From Lentisphaeria bacterium (GTDB taxonomy: Bacteria; Verrucomicrobiota; Lentisphaeria; Oligosphaerales; Oligosphaeraceae), in the NCBI GenBank assembly GCA_024405215.1, contig JAKSPB010000018.1:1-62454 (forward strand): a DNA stretch of 62,454 nucleotides, in the 5' to 3' direction. The position numbers and the translations under genes were made by a program. Position 1 is the first letter of the stretch, and each line of letters opens with the position of its first letter. Positions 17,305-25,749 of the stretch are shown here, in pieces. The notes under the pieces are model-generated. The model ran no database searches. It was not told the DNA's origin and worked only from the letters and a program-made list of their open reading frames with translations.

Positions 17305-17955
17305 ATGACCGCACTGAAAAACGACAACCAGAAGACCAGCTACGCGCTGGGCATCAATATGGGCGCACAAATCTCCCAGCTGCCGCTGGAAGTCGACCTC
17401 CCCGCCCTGCTGGATGGCATCAGAGACATGCTGGACGGCGAAAAATGCCAGCTTCCCCGCCAGGAATGCATGGAGCTGCTGGACAAGCTCTTCCAGAAAA
17501 TGGACCATGGCCACCACCACTGCGACGGACACTGCGGCGACGACTGCGACTGCCACGGCGAAGGCAAGAAGAACAAGGAGGCCGGAGACGCCTATCGCGC
17601 AGAAAACGCCAAGAAGGAAGGTGTCCAGACCCTGCCTTCCGGCCTGCAGATCCTGATCGCCGCCCCCGGCGATGCGCGCCATCCCAAGGCCACCGACACC
17701 GTCAAGGTCCACTACACCGGAAAACTCATCGACGGCACTGTCTTCGATTCCTCCGTGGATCGCGGGCAGCCTATCGAATTCCCCCTGAACCGCGTCATCG
17801 CAGGCTGGACGGAAGGAATGCAGCTCCTGGGCATCGGCGGCAAGGCCACCCTGGTGATCCCGCCGGAACTGGGCTATGGCGAAGCCGGCGCAGGCAGCGT
17901 CATCCCGCCCCAGGCCACGCTGATCTTTGACGTGGAACTGCTGGGAATCCGCTAG
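17305..17955 (+). CDS. FKBP-type peptidyl-prolyl isomerase with His/Cys-rich insert
   Basis: A 216-residue protein. Residues 1-70 resemble the FKBP N-terminal dimerisation domain of Mip/FkpA proteins (TSYALGINMGAQI). Residues about 72-92 are a metal-site-like insert, HGHHHCDGHCGDDCDCHGEG, with six His and four Cys within about 20 residues. Residues about 110-216 are the catalytic FKBP domain (VHYTGKLIDGTVFDSS, VIAGWTEGMQLL, GYGEAGAGSVIPP). No signal peptide, so cytosolic. A His/Cys-rich stretch is known from SlyD, where it is C-terminal and binds Ni; here it sits between the domains. AGGAGAG precedes the ATG; terminator at 18011-18053. Confidence 0.93.
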   Translation: MTALKNDNQKTSYALGINMGAQISQLPLEVDLPALLDGIRDMLDGEKCQLPRQECMELLDKLFQKMDHGHHHCDGHCGDDCDCHGEGKKNKEAGDAYRAENAKKEGVQTLPSGLQILIAAPGDARHPKATDTVKVHYTGKLIDGTVFDSSVDRGQPIEFPLNRVIAGWTEGMQLLGIGGKATLVIPPELGYGEAGAGSVIPPQATLIFDVELLGIR

Positions 17956-18010
17956 TCCACCGCGGCATTCTCCTTCCCTCCGTTCCAACAAAGAGGTTTC
18001 CTTATCTTTC

Positions 18011-18053
18011 GCCCCGTCCTTCGGAAACGTCGTTTTCCAGGACGGGGCTTTTT
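18011..18053 (+). terminator. Terminator of the FKBP gene
   Basis: GCCCCGTCCT (18011-18020) pairs with AGGACGGGGC (18039-18048), followed by five T. Confidence 0.88.
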
Positions 18054-18132
18054 GTTGACCATGGCTTGACGGACCTGGAATGGAAAAACGCGACTATAGT
18101 AAAGCAGTTTCCCCGCTTCATTTTTTTCTCCT

Positions 18133-18675
18133 ATGAATACCATCTTTTTCTCCGACATCCATGGTCTTCCCTCCACCCTGGAGAAGCTCTTTGAACAAGC
18201 TGACCTTTTTCATGCAGACCTGCTTGTACTCATGGGCGATGTCCTCTACCACGGCCCCCGCAACGGCGTCCCAGGCGCATACGATCCCAACCGCGTGGCA
18301 ACTCTGCTGAACGGCCGGAAAGACCAGATACTAGCCGTGCGCGGCAACTGCGACTGCGACGTCGACCAGATGCTCCTGGATTTCCCCATCATGTCCGACT
18401 ACGCACAGCTGGCCATTGACGGACGGCGTTTCTTCCTGACCCACGGGCATCTATATCACCGCGACTACATGCCTTCGCTGCCCAAGGGCTCCGTCTTCGT
18501 CCAAGGACATACCCATATTCCTGCCCTGGAGGAACTCTCCACGGGAATCACCTTCCTGAATCCCGGCTCCATCAGCCTTCCCAAAGGCGGCAACCTGCCA
18601 ACCTTCGCCTTCCATGACGGCAAGGAACTGACTCTCCGGCTCCTGGAGGACGGCAGCCTGTATCAGCCGAAATAG
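18133..18675 (+). CDS. yfcE: YfcE-type metallophosphodiesterase
   Basis: A 180-residue calcineurin-like phosphodiesterase, the usual length of YfcE. Metal-binding motifs appear in order: FFSDIHG (Asp, His), VLMGDVLYHGPRN, VRGNCD (Asn), LTHGH (His) and VQGHTHIP (His-Thr-His). It hydrolyses phosphodiester bonds in small molecules; the physiological substrate is unknown. Start ATG 18133 follows TTCTCC rather than a good ribosome-binding site. A TATAGT box lies about 35 bases upstream (18095-18100), a possible -10. Confidence 0.93.
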   Translation: MNTIFFSDIHGLPSTLEKLFEQADLFHADLLVLMGDVLYHGPRNGVPGAYDPNRVATLLNGRKDQILAVRGNCDCDVDQMLLDFPIMSDYAQLAIDGRRFFLTHGHLYHRDYMPSLPKGSVFVQGHTHIPALEELSTGITFLNPGSISLPKGGNLPTFAFHDGKELTLRLLEDGSLYQPK

Positions 18676-18687
18676 ATCATCCGGAAC

Positions 18688-18845
18688 TTTTGCAAAAGTC
18701 CATTTGAAAGCATTCTTCCGGGATTCCGGAGGCGGTTTGCAGCAAACACGGCAAGTCGTAGCAGACACGACGCGAAACGCTTGATGCAAGCCGTCAAGAA
18801 AAAGAGCGAAAAGCAGCCAAAGCGACTTTTGCAGAAGAATCATCT
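18688..18845. repeat. Dispersed intergenic repeat, copy A
   Basis: Starts with the palindrome ACTTTTGCAAAAGT (18688-18701). The core from 18721 (GGATTCCGGAGGCGGTTTGC) to 18844 (GCGACTTTTGCAGAAG) matches the intergenic region 59299-59414 in order and content: both share a GGATTYCRGAGGCKGTTTGC start, a CGACRCGAA...CTTGA.GCAA middle, an AAGAGC.AAAA block and a GCGACTTTTGCA end. Hand alignment only; copy A is about 11 bases longer. No coding role supported. Confidence 0.6.
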
Positions 18846-18873
18846 ATGCCATAGCGCCCTGCCCCGGCCTGTA

Positions 18874-19347
18874 TCACAATCTCGTTTGCCTAAGGTGCTC
18901 CAACAGCTGCTGGCAGCCTTCAAGCACATCCTGGTAGGTCTCCTCGAAATTCCCGGTGTACCACGGATCGGCGATATTCCGCGGATGCGGCGACCAGTCC
19001 AATAGCAGATGGATTCGCCAATGTTCCGAAGCGGGCAGCATCCGTTCCAGGTCCCGTCGATTGTAGCGGTCCATTCCGATCAGCATATCATATTCCCGCG
19101 CCTTCCGGGAATCCAGCAGCCAAGCGGCGCGCGGCAGGAAGGGAATGCCTTCCTGCCGTAGCTTCGCACGAGTCCCCGGATGGATGTCGTTGCCGATTTC
19201 GTCCGTATGCAAGGCACCGGATTCCACCTGGACATTCGTGATGCCCGCCTGCCGCAGCAGCTCCTTCATGACGAACTCCGCCATGGGGCTCCGGCAGATG
19301 TTCCCATGGCAAAGAAAGAGAATGCGGAAGACGGGCTGGGATTCCAT
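18874..19347 (-). CDS. Low-molecular-weight protein tyrosine phosphatase
   Basis: A 157-residue enzyme with the P-loop CHGNICRSPMAE (near 13-24; Cys nucleophile, CX5R) and the acid loop ADPWYTG (Asp near 126), the standard LMW-PTP layout and length. It removes phosphate from protein tyrosines (or arginines, in some members). It starts 9 bases after the stop of the GHL6-like gene on the same strand, so the two probably form an operon. Cytosolic. Confidence 0.95.
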   Translation of the reverse strand: MESQPVFRILFLCHGNICRSPMAEFVMKELLRQAGITNVQVESGALHTDEIGNDIHPGTRAKLRQEGIPFLPRAAWLLDSRKAREYDMLIGMDRYNRRDLERMLPASEHWRIHLLLDWSPHPRNIADPWYTGNFEETYQDVLEGCQQLLEHLRQTRL

Positions 19348-19356
19348 TATTGAGAA

Positions 19357-21381
19357 CTAATAGTGCAGGACAACCATCTGGTGGCAGGCGAATTCCTCGA
19401 CCTGGAAGCTGATGGTTCCGTCGGCTTCGGTTGCAAAGGGCAGCGTAGTGCCCTGAGGCTCCAGCGTGATGCTCTTGACCGGCCTGTCAGGCTTGAAGGA
19501 AACCTTCGTGCCGTGCAAGGGCATCAGCTCCTCGATGACGATGCCATTGCCCCAGAGAACCAGGCCATTGACCGTCTTGTCTCCGCCGCGAGGCACCACA
19601 TTGGCGTAGAGCAGATGGACCACAGAGCGGTTTTCCGCAGGCTGGTCCATGACCGTGATACGTCCCATGGAAGGCAGATTGCAGGCGAGACGGCTCTCGC
19701 CGCCCAGCGCCAGCAGGACCACCTTGCGCAGATACTGCGCCATGGGCACGCATCCCCATCCCTTGTAGATGGTAAAGACAGGATGCGCCAGGTAGGTGAT
19801 ATTCCCATACTGGATGCCCGCCGCATAGCCAGTGGCTTCGGGCCTGTAGGGGGTATGCTGATGGGAACAGAAGTGGTCGTGGTCCGTACGGTTGAAGTAG
19901 GGATCGTAGATGTCGCCCAGGACCTTGGCCTTGGTGGCCTTCACACGCTGGCTCGGGAAGTACATCACCATGGGGGAATCCACGTCCGTTCCCTGCAGTT
20001 CGGGGATGGGCAGCATGTAGTCGACCTTGTAGGGGCTCTCGCCTTCGAACTCCGCGCCGAAATCGAAGAGAGGCTTTCCTGCGGCGTCCAGTCCCGTCCG
20101 TCCGGAAAGGAGGAGGCGTCCGCCTTGGGCCATGTACTCCTTCAACCGCGCCTGCAATGCCGGTCCGATGAGAATGTCGTCGGGCATCACCAGCAGCTTG
20201 TATTGGCTGAAATCGCTCTCCTGGTCAATGATATCAAAGAGGAAATGTCCCTCCAGCAGCACGCGTCCGGCGCCGATGTCGCCGTGCAGTTCCCAAGAGG
20301 AGTTGCCTTCCACGGCCGCCTTGTTCAGGATGGCGATTTCCGCCACGTTCTTCACATTGTCGCACCAGGGTTCCTTCTCCTCCACCTCGGCGTATGCGCG
20401 CCCAATGACGCGATAGGTGGAAGGATCCAGCTTTCCGCAAGGATGCAGCTGGTCGCCGATGCTGGACTTTGCCCCGAAGGCCAGCATGGAGGCGCATTCG
20501 TAGCGCAGGGCATTGGGATGCTTGTAGCCGCCGAACTCGCCCCAGCTGGTGTGGAATTTTCCGGTCATGCCCAGGAAGTCGAAGGGAAGCGTCTTGGCAT
20601 ACTTGGCGGAAAGCGCGAAGTGGTCGTATCCCCAGCCGCCCGTAGGCAGGGACTCCAGCTCCAGGTGGGAGAAATACTTGTTCAAGATGTCACGCTTGCC
20701 AGGAGTGACATGGCCGGAATTATGGAAGACCGGCATGTTGGGGTCTATGTCCCGCACGGCGGCCGTGGTCATGCGGTAGTAGCGTTCCAGACCGATCTGC
20801 GCGACCTTCTTCAAGTCCTCCGGATTATGGGGATCCCAGCCATGTTCGCGCAGGACCTTCATGCAGTGTTCGCAGGCGCAGGGGGACTGGTTGATGATGT
20901 CCAGGAAGATTCCGTCGCAATTGGGATACTGGCGCACCACCTCCTGTATCTCCTTCACCAGGTGATCCACGTAGGGGGAATTGAAGCAGGTCTTGTGGAA
21001 GCCGGGCTCCAGGTTGCTCTGGTTGCCGACCTTCATGGTATTGAGGTCAATGGGCTGGCAGACCCAGTCGGGATGCTCCGCCATCATGGCGTCGTCGAAT
21101 CCCGCGGAGATGTAGATGGGGGCATTGACATCGATTTCCTTGCAGGCGTCGAACTGCGCACGCAGGAGATCGAATTTCAGCTGGGGATGCATGTGCCCCA
21201 CCGCCGTCGTGTTGTAGTGCCAGCCGTGGTGGCATTTGGCGAAGATGGTGATGGAATTGACATGCGCGTCCTTCAGCGTCTGCTGCCACTCCTTCTTGTC
21301 AAAGGCTTCGCCGATTCCGGGAATCTGTCCGGAAGTGTGAAAATCCAGGTGAATTTGACGAAATCTCAAATGATGACCCAT
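19357..21381 (-). CDS. GHL6-like glycoside hydrolase with beta-galactosidase-type trimerisation domain
   Basis: A 674-residue cytosolic protein. The N-terminal half looks like the hypothetical glycosyl hydrolase 6 (GHL6) TIM barrel: VNSITIFAKCHHGWHYNTTA, CDGIFLDIINQSPCACEHC (a likely acid Asp near 155) and FLGMTGKFHTSWGEFGGY. Residues about 370-600 resemble the trimerisation (Rossmann-like) domain of GH42 enzymes: LLVMPDDILIGPALQARLKE, YMAQGGRLLLSG. A beta-sandwich tail follows. Substrate unknown; alpha-L-fucosidase-like or beta-galactosidase-like activity is possible. AAGGAG lies before ATG 21381. Divergent from the GH106-like gene. Confidence 0.8.
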   Translation of the reverse strand: MGHHLRFRQIHLDFHTSGQIPGIGEAFDKKEWQQTLKDAHVNSITIFAKCHHGWHYNTTAVGHMHPQLKFDLLRAQFDACKEIDVNAPIYISAGFDDAMMAEHPDWVCQPIDLNTMKVGNQSNLEPGFHKTCFNSPYVDHLVKEIQEVVRQYPNCDGIFLDIINQSPCACEHCMKVLREHGWDPHNPEDLKKVAQIGLERYYRMTTAAVRDIDPNMPVFHNSGHVTPGKRDILNKYFSHLELESLPTGGWGYDHFALSAKYAKTLPFDFLGMTGKFHTSWGEFGGYKHPNALRYECASMLAFGAKSSIGDQLHPCGKLDPSTYRVIGRAYAEVEEKEPWCDNVKNVAEIAILNKAAVEGNSSWELHGDIGAGRVLLEGHFLFDIIDQESDFSQYKLLVMPDDILIGPALQARLKEYMAQGGRLLLSGRTGLDAAGKPLFDFGAEFEGESPYKVDYMLPIPELQGTDVDSPMVMYFPSQRVKATKAKVLGDIYDPYFNRTDHDHFCSHQHTPYRPEATGYAAGIQYGNITYLAHPVFTIYKGWGCVPMAQYLRKVVLLALGGESRLACNLPSMGRITVMDQPAENRSVVHLLYANVVPRGGDKTVNGLVLWGNGIVIEELMPLHGTKVSFKPDRPVKSITLEPQGTTLPFATEADGTISFQVEEFACHQMVVLHY

Positions 21382-21773
21382 TTTTCTCCTTTAGCTGGAA
21401 AACAATATGCCTAGAAAACAAAAAACTGCGCTGCCACGCAGCGATGGCTTGCCTAATAAGATATCCCCAAAGAAAGAAAACGCAAATCAACAGACGCCAC
21501 CTCGCCGACAGGCGCCACCACTTTTGCTTGACGCGGGAGGGGGGACAGGCAATCTGCCGGGAGAAAAGGGGCAAACCGCGCAGATGCACGGCTTCTCTCG
21601 GCGCGGGAGCATCGCCTCCCCCGCCTTGGCGCGGAAGAAACGCCGGCTACATCTCCTCCCATTCCCCGGAACACCCGCCCCGCTTTATAAAAATCCGCCA
21701 TTTGACCGAACAAACGCCAGGACCTGCCTTACATTAAGATGTTTTAATTCTTCTTCCAACGCACTTCATATCC
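21382..21773. promoter_or_regulatory. Divergent promoter region of the glycosidase cluster
   Basis: A 392-base gene-free region between divergently transcribed glycosidase genes. It holds the ribosome-binding site of the minus gene (21382-21390) and an AT-rich block before the plus gene (21705-21773, with TTGACC at 21709). A GC-rich middle (21520-21670) shows short repeats such as GGGAGCATCGCCTCCC. Operators for a sugar regulator may be here but none can be named. Confidence 0.4.
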
Positions 21774-24700
21774 ATGACCATTTTCGACCAGGCGAAGGAT
21801 TCCGCCAAACGCAACCGCCCAGTTCCCTTCTGGAGCTGGAATGACAAGCTCTCCTCCGATGAATGCTGCCATCAGATCGACCTGATGAACGAGCAGGGCA
21901 TCGGCGGCTTCTTCATGCACGCCCGCGGCGGCCTGCATACCGACTATCTTTCCGACGAATGGTTCCAGGTCACCAAGGCCTGCATCAACAAGGCCCGCGA
22001 GCTTGGCATGAACGCCTGGGCGTATGACGAGAACGGATGGCCCAGCGGCTTCGGCGGCGGCCTGGTCAACGCGAAGGGCCTCTTCTACCAGCAGAAATAC
22101 CTCCGTTACAAGTATGTCATCGGCGAACGGGAGTTCCGGCAGATCCAGCACCCCGTGGCCTGCTACACGGACCAGGGGAAGCCCCTGCCGGAAGGCGCCA
22201 CCATTCCCGACAACGCCCGAAGCCTGATCTGCTATTTCGACGTCAATCCCTATTATGTGGACACGCTGGACGGGCGGGTCATCGCGGAGTTCCTGCATTC
22301 CACCCACCAGAAATATTTCGAATACCTCACTGAAGAAGAGCGCAAGACCATGCGGGGCTTCTTCACCGACGAACCGCAGATCTCCCGCAACGGCCTCCCC
22401 TGGTCATACGTACTGGAGGAAGCCTACCAGGCACGCTTCGGCGAAGCGCTGCGCCCCCGTCTGCCGCAGCTCTTCTTCGACTGGGGCCTCGACTACCGCC
22501 GCACCCGCTACCGCTACTGGCGCGTGATCACCGAGCTCTTCAGCCAGAATTTCATGAAGCAGATCCACGACTGGTGCGAAGCGCACGACTGGGAGCTGAC
22601 CGGGCATCTCGTCCTGGAGGAGAGCCTCCACTACCAGCTGATCGCCAACGGCGCCTGCATGCCACATTACGAATATTTCAGCATCCCCGGAATGGACATC
22701 CTAGGACGAAACCACTCCTGGATCACCCTGCCCCTGCAGCTCTTCAGCGTCGCCGCCCAGACCGGGAAGCGGCAGATCCTCTCCGAGACCTTCGCCCTCT
22801 GCGGATGGGCAGTCTCCTTCGCCGACCTGCAGTGGCTGGTCCAGTGGCAGTTCGTCCACGGCGTCAACCTGATCTGCCAGCACCTGGAGGGATACAGCCT
22901 GCGCGGCATCCGCAAGCGCGACTATCCCGCAAGCCTCTTCCGACACCAGCCCTGGTGGGAATACTACAAGCCTTTCAACGACTACCTCTCCCGCATGGGA
23001 ACCCTTCTGGAAGCCGGCGACGTGAACTACGAAGTGCTGCTCCTGCACCCCATCTCCACCGCACAGATGTGCTATAACGACAGCACCAACGGCGCCCTGG
23101 AGCTCTTCGACAAGGCCTTCAAGGAGACATCCGACTTCCTGGAAAGCCACCAGATCAACCACCACTACGGCGACGAAATCCTGATGGAACGCCATGGCAG
23201 CGTGGAAAACGGCGCGCTGAAGGTCGGCGCCCAGTCCTACCGTCTGGTCATCCTCCCCAAATTGGCCAACCTCTCCTCGGTGCAAGTGAAACTGCTGGAC
23301 GACTTCGCCTCCCAGGGCGGAATCATCCTTGGCCTGAAGAACAACCTGGATCCCATGCCCTTCGCCGTGGACGGCGAGGTCGGCGCAGAAGCGCCGCTGC
23401 TGGGCAGAGTCCGCTGGTTCGACTCCATGGAGGACCTCCTGGAGGCCATCCCGGCGGAGTTCCGCCCCGTGCATGTCGTCCAGGAAAACGGCGGCGCAGC
23501 CACCACCATCAACTGGACCAGCCGGAAATTCGCGGACTTCGACGGCAAGCCCGGCGTCTTCCACTACTTCGTCAACAACGCCCGCTACAACGCCGTGGAG
23601 AGCGTCATCTGCGTTCCCGGCGCGGGAATCGAAGGCTACTGCACCCATAGCGGCGAGCTCTATCCCCTGCCCTATACCACGGACGGCAAGAGCTGCGTTG
23701 TGGCGCGCCACTTCGCCCCCGCCGGCGACTTCGCCCTGGTCGTCCGGGACTACCCGGTGGCCCCGGCGCCGCCCCCCGGCAAGCGTCCGGAATCCCTGAA
23801 GCTGTCAAACGCCTGGAAGCTGGTCAAGTCCACGGAGAACCTATTGACGCTGGACCACTGCCGCTGCTACGCGGAGGGCGAGAAGCTCTTCGAGCACGAG
23901 TACGTCCTCACCGTCAACGACGCGCTTCTTGCCAAGGAGAAGGAAAACCTGCCCCTGGCCCTGGAGTTCGAGTTCACCATCGGCGACGGCTACGACTTCT
24001 CCCAGGATCTCACGCTGCTTCTGGAACATCCAGAACGCCAGAAGATCCTGGTCAACGGCAAGGAGATTGCCAACGTGCCCCAGGGGTACTTCGCGGATCC
24101 GGCCTTCGAGCGCATCTCCATCGGCGGCGCCATCCAGCCAGGCGGCAACATCATCCGCCTGGAATCCATCTACCACCAGGACTCCAGCACCTTCGAATGC
24201 CTCCGGGCGGCAAAGATCTTCGAATCCGAAAGGAACAAGCTGGCGCTGGACAGCGAGGTGGAGTCCGTCTACCTGGCCGGCGACTTCGGCGTAAAGACAG
24301 ACGGCGTTTTCACCCAGCTCTCCGACGACTCCTGCCGCTATGCCGGCGACTTCGTCCTGGGCCAGGCGCCGATTGAGGTACGAGGCGACCATCTGGAAGA
24401 ATGCGGCCTGCCCTTCTTCGCCGGCTCGCTGGTCCTGCAGCAGAACGTGGAGCTCACCGACGAGGAGGCAGCTTCGCCTCATGCGGTGGAATTCGCCATG
24501 CTCTACGGCAATGTACTGGAAGTCCACGTCAACGGCCGGCAGATCGCCACGATCACCCGTCCGGACTACGTCGCGGAGATCCCCGCCGGCCTGCTAAAGG
24601 CGGGCACCAACGAGATCCGACTGAAGCTGGTGACCTCGCTGCGGAACATGCTTGGCCCCCACCACCTGGACGAAGGCGACTGCCATGCCGTCGGCCCCGT

Positions 24701-24794
24701 GCACTTCTACAAGACCGCCGGCGGCCCCTTCACCGCCCACGGCGCACGTCCCTGGAACGACGACTTCTGCTTCGTCCGCCATGGTATCCGCTGA
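21774..24794 (+). CDS. GH106-like glycoside hydrolase
   Basis: A 1006-residue cytosolic enzyme with the layout of alpha-L-rhamnosidase family GH106 and relatives. The N-terminus PVPFWSWNDKLSSDEC followed by MNEQGIGGFFMHARGG and WAYDENGWPSGFGGG is a family hallmark (barrel start with likely catalytic acids), then a large barrel to about 560 (GHLVLEESLHYQL near 280 with two Glu), and C-terminal beta-sandwich domains (about 690-1000) ending in sugar-binding-like folds. Substrate probably rhamnose or a related sugar; not certain. First gene of a run with psd, GH2-like and CBM9-like genes. No good ribosome-binding site before ATG 21774. Confidence 0.8.
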   Translation: MTIFDQAKDSAKRNRPVPFWSWNDKLSSDECCHQIDLMNEQGIGGFFMHARGGLHTDYLSDEWFQVTKACINKARELGMNAWAYDENGWPSGFGGGLVNAKGLFYQQKYLRYKYVIGEREFRQIQHPVACYTDQGKPLPEGATIPDNARSLICYFDVNPYYVDTLDGRVIAEFLHSTHQKYFEYLTEEERKTMRGFFTDEPQISRNGLPWSYVLEEAYQARFGEALRPRLPQLFFDWGLDYRRTRYRYWRVITELFSQNFMKQIHDWCEAHDWELTGHLVLEESLHYQLIANGACMPHYEYFSIPGMDILGRNHSWITLPLQLFSVAAQTGKRQILSETFALCGWAVSFADLQWLVQWQFVHGVNLICQHLEGYSLRGIRKRDYPASLFRHQPWWEYYKPFNDYLSRMGTLLEAGDVNYEVLLLHPISTAQMCYNDSTNGALELFDKAFKETSDFLESHQINHHYGDEILMERHGSVENGALKVGAQSYRLVILPKLANLSSVQVKLLDDFASQGGIILGLKNNLDPMPFAVDGEVGAEAPLLGRVRWFDSMEDLLEAIPAEFRPVHVVQENGGAATTINWTSRKFADFDGKPGVFHYFVNNARYNAVESVICVPGAGIEGYCTHSGELYPLPYTTDGKSCVVARHFAPAGDFALVVRDYPVAPAPPPGKRPESLKLSNAWKLVKSTENLLTLDHCRCYAEGEKLFEHEYVLTVNDALLAKEKENLPLALEFEFTIGDGYDFSQDLTLLLEHPERQKILVNGKEIANVPQGYFADPAFERISIGGAIQPGGNIIRLESIYHQDSSTFECLRAAKIFESERNKLALDSEVESVYLAGDFGVKTDGVFTQLSDDSCRYAGDFVLGQAPIEVRGDHLEECGLPFFAGSLVLQQNVELTDEEAASPHAVEFAMLYGNVLEVHVNGRQIATITRPDYVAEIPAGLLKAGTNEIRLKLVTSLRNMLGPHHLDEGDCHAVGPVHFYKTAGGPFTAHGARPWNDDFCFVRHGIR

Positions 24795-24795
24795 G

Positions 24796-25704
24796 ATGAC
24801 CGAAAATCCGTACTACTACGACCGACCCAGCGGCAAACTCCTGCGGGAGGAGGTCCTGGGCGACAAGTGGCTCCGCCTGGCCTACTGCTCGCCTATCAAG
24901 GGCCTCCTGCAGTGGCCGCTCTTCTCCTGCTCCGTCTTCTCCCGGCTGATGGGCTGGTCCCTGGACCGGCCCGCCTCCATCAAGCGCATTGCCGCCACGG
25001 TGGCACAGCTGGGCATCGACCTCTCCGAGGCAATCATCCCGCCCGGCGGCTTCGCCTCCTTCAACGACTTCTTCGCACGGGAGCTGAAGCCCGGCGCCCG
25101 CCCCGTCCCCCCGGAAGAGGAGGCGCTGCTTTCCCCGGCGGACTGCCGTCTGACCGTCTATCCGCAAATCACGGCGGGAATGGTCGTGCCGGTCAAAGGC
25201 ACACCATACACCATCGAGGAACTGCTTGGCTTTCCCGGAAAACGATACGCGCGGTCCTTTGACGGCGGAAGCCTCATGGTCTGTCGTCTCTGCCCCGCCG
25301 ACTACCACCGGTACCACTTCATCGACGACGGAAAAGTGGAAAGCTACTGGGCGCTTCCCGGCAAGTACCACTCCGTGAATCCCCTGGCGCTTTCCCTGAA
25401 CTACAAGGTCTTCACGGAAAACATGCGCACCGTCCGGATGCTGCGCCTGAAACACGGCGACCTGACGGCCATGGTTGCCGTCGGCGCCTTCGGCGTCGCC
25501 TCCATCCACGACTTCGTCAATGAAGCCGACTTCGAGTTCCGGCGCGGCGGGCAGGCGGGATACTTCACCTTCGGAGGCTCCACCGTCATCCTGGCATTCG
25601 CGCCGGGAGCCTGCACATTCGACGACGACCTGCTCCAGCACAGCGCCGAAGGCATCGAGACCTTCGTGAAGGTCAACTCCCGCATCGGCACCTGGATGAA
25701 ATAA
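24796..25704 (+). CDS. psd: Phosphatidylserine decarboxylase proenzyme
   Basis: A 302-residue enzyme that makes phosphatidylethanolamine from phosphatidylserine at the membrane. Motifs: FNDFFARELKPGARP near 85, the substrate/catalytic His in ADYHRYHFIDDG near 165, and the self-cleavage site FGGSTVIL near 265, where the GGST serine becomes the pyruvoyl cofactor (GGST replaces the LGST of E. coli). ATG 24796 follows the GH106-like stop (24792-24794) by one base; ATG 24781 would overlap it. Its place between two glycosidase genes is odd, since psd usually sits with pssA or membrane genes. Confidence 0.93.
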   Translation: MTENPYYYDRPSGKLLREEVLGDKWLRLAYCSPIKGLLQWPLFSCSVFSRLMGWSLDRPASIKRIAATVAQLGIDLSEAIIPPGGFASFNDFFARELKPGARPVPPEEEALLSPADCRLTVYPQITAGMVVPVKGTPYTIEELLGFPGKRYARSFDGGSLMVCRLCPADYHRYHFIDDGKVESYWALPGKYHSVNPLALSLNYKVFTENMRTVRMLRLKHGDLTAMVAVGAFGVASIHDFVNEADFEFRRGGQAGYFTFGGSTVILAFAPGACTFDDDLLQHSAEGIETFVKVNSRIGTWMK

Positions 25705-25749
25705 CCCCTTTTCTTTCCTTAAAATCCTCATCGCAACCAGAAAACCATC

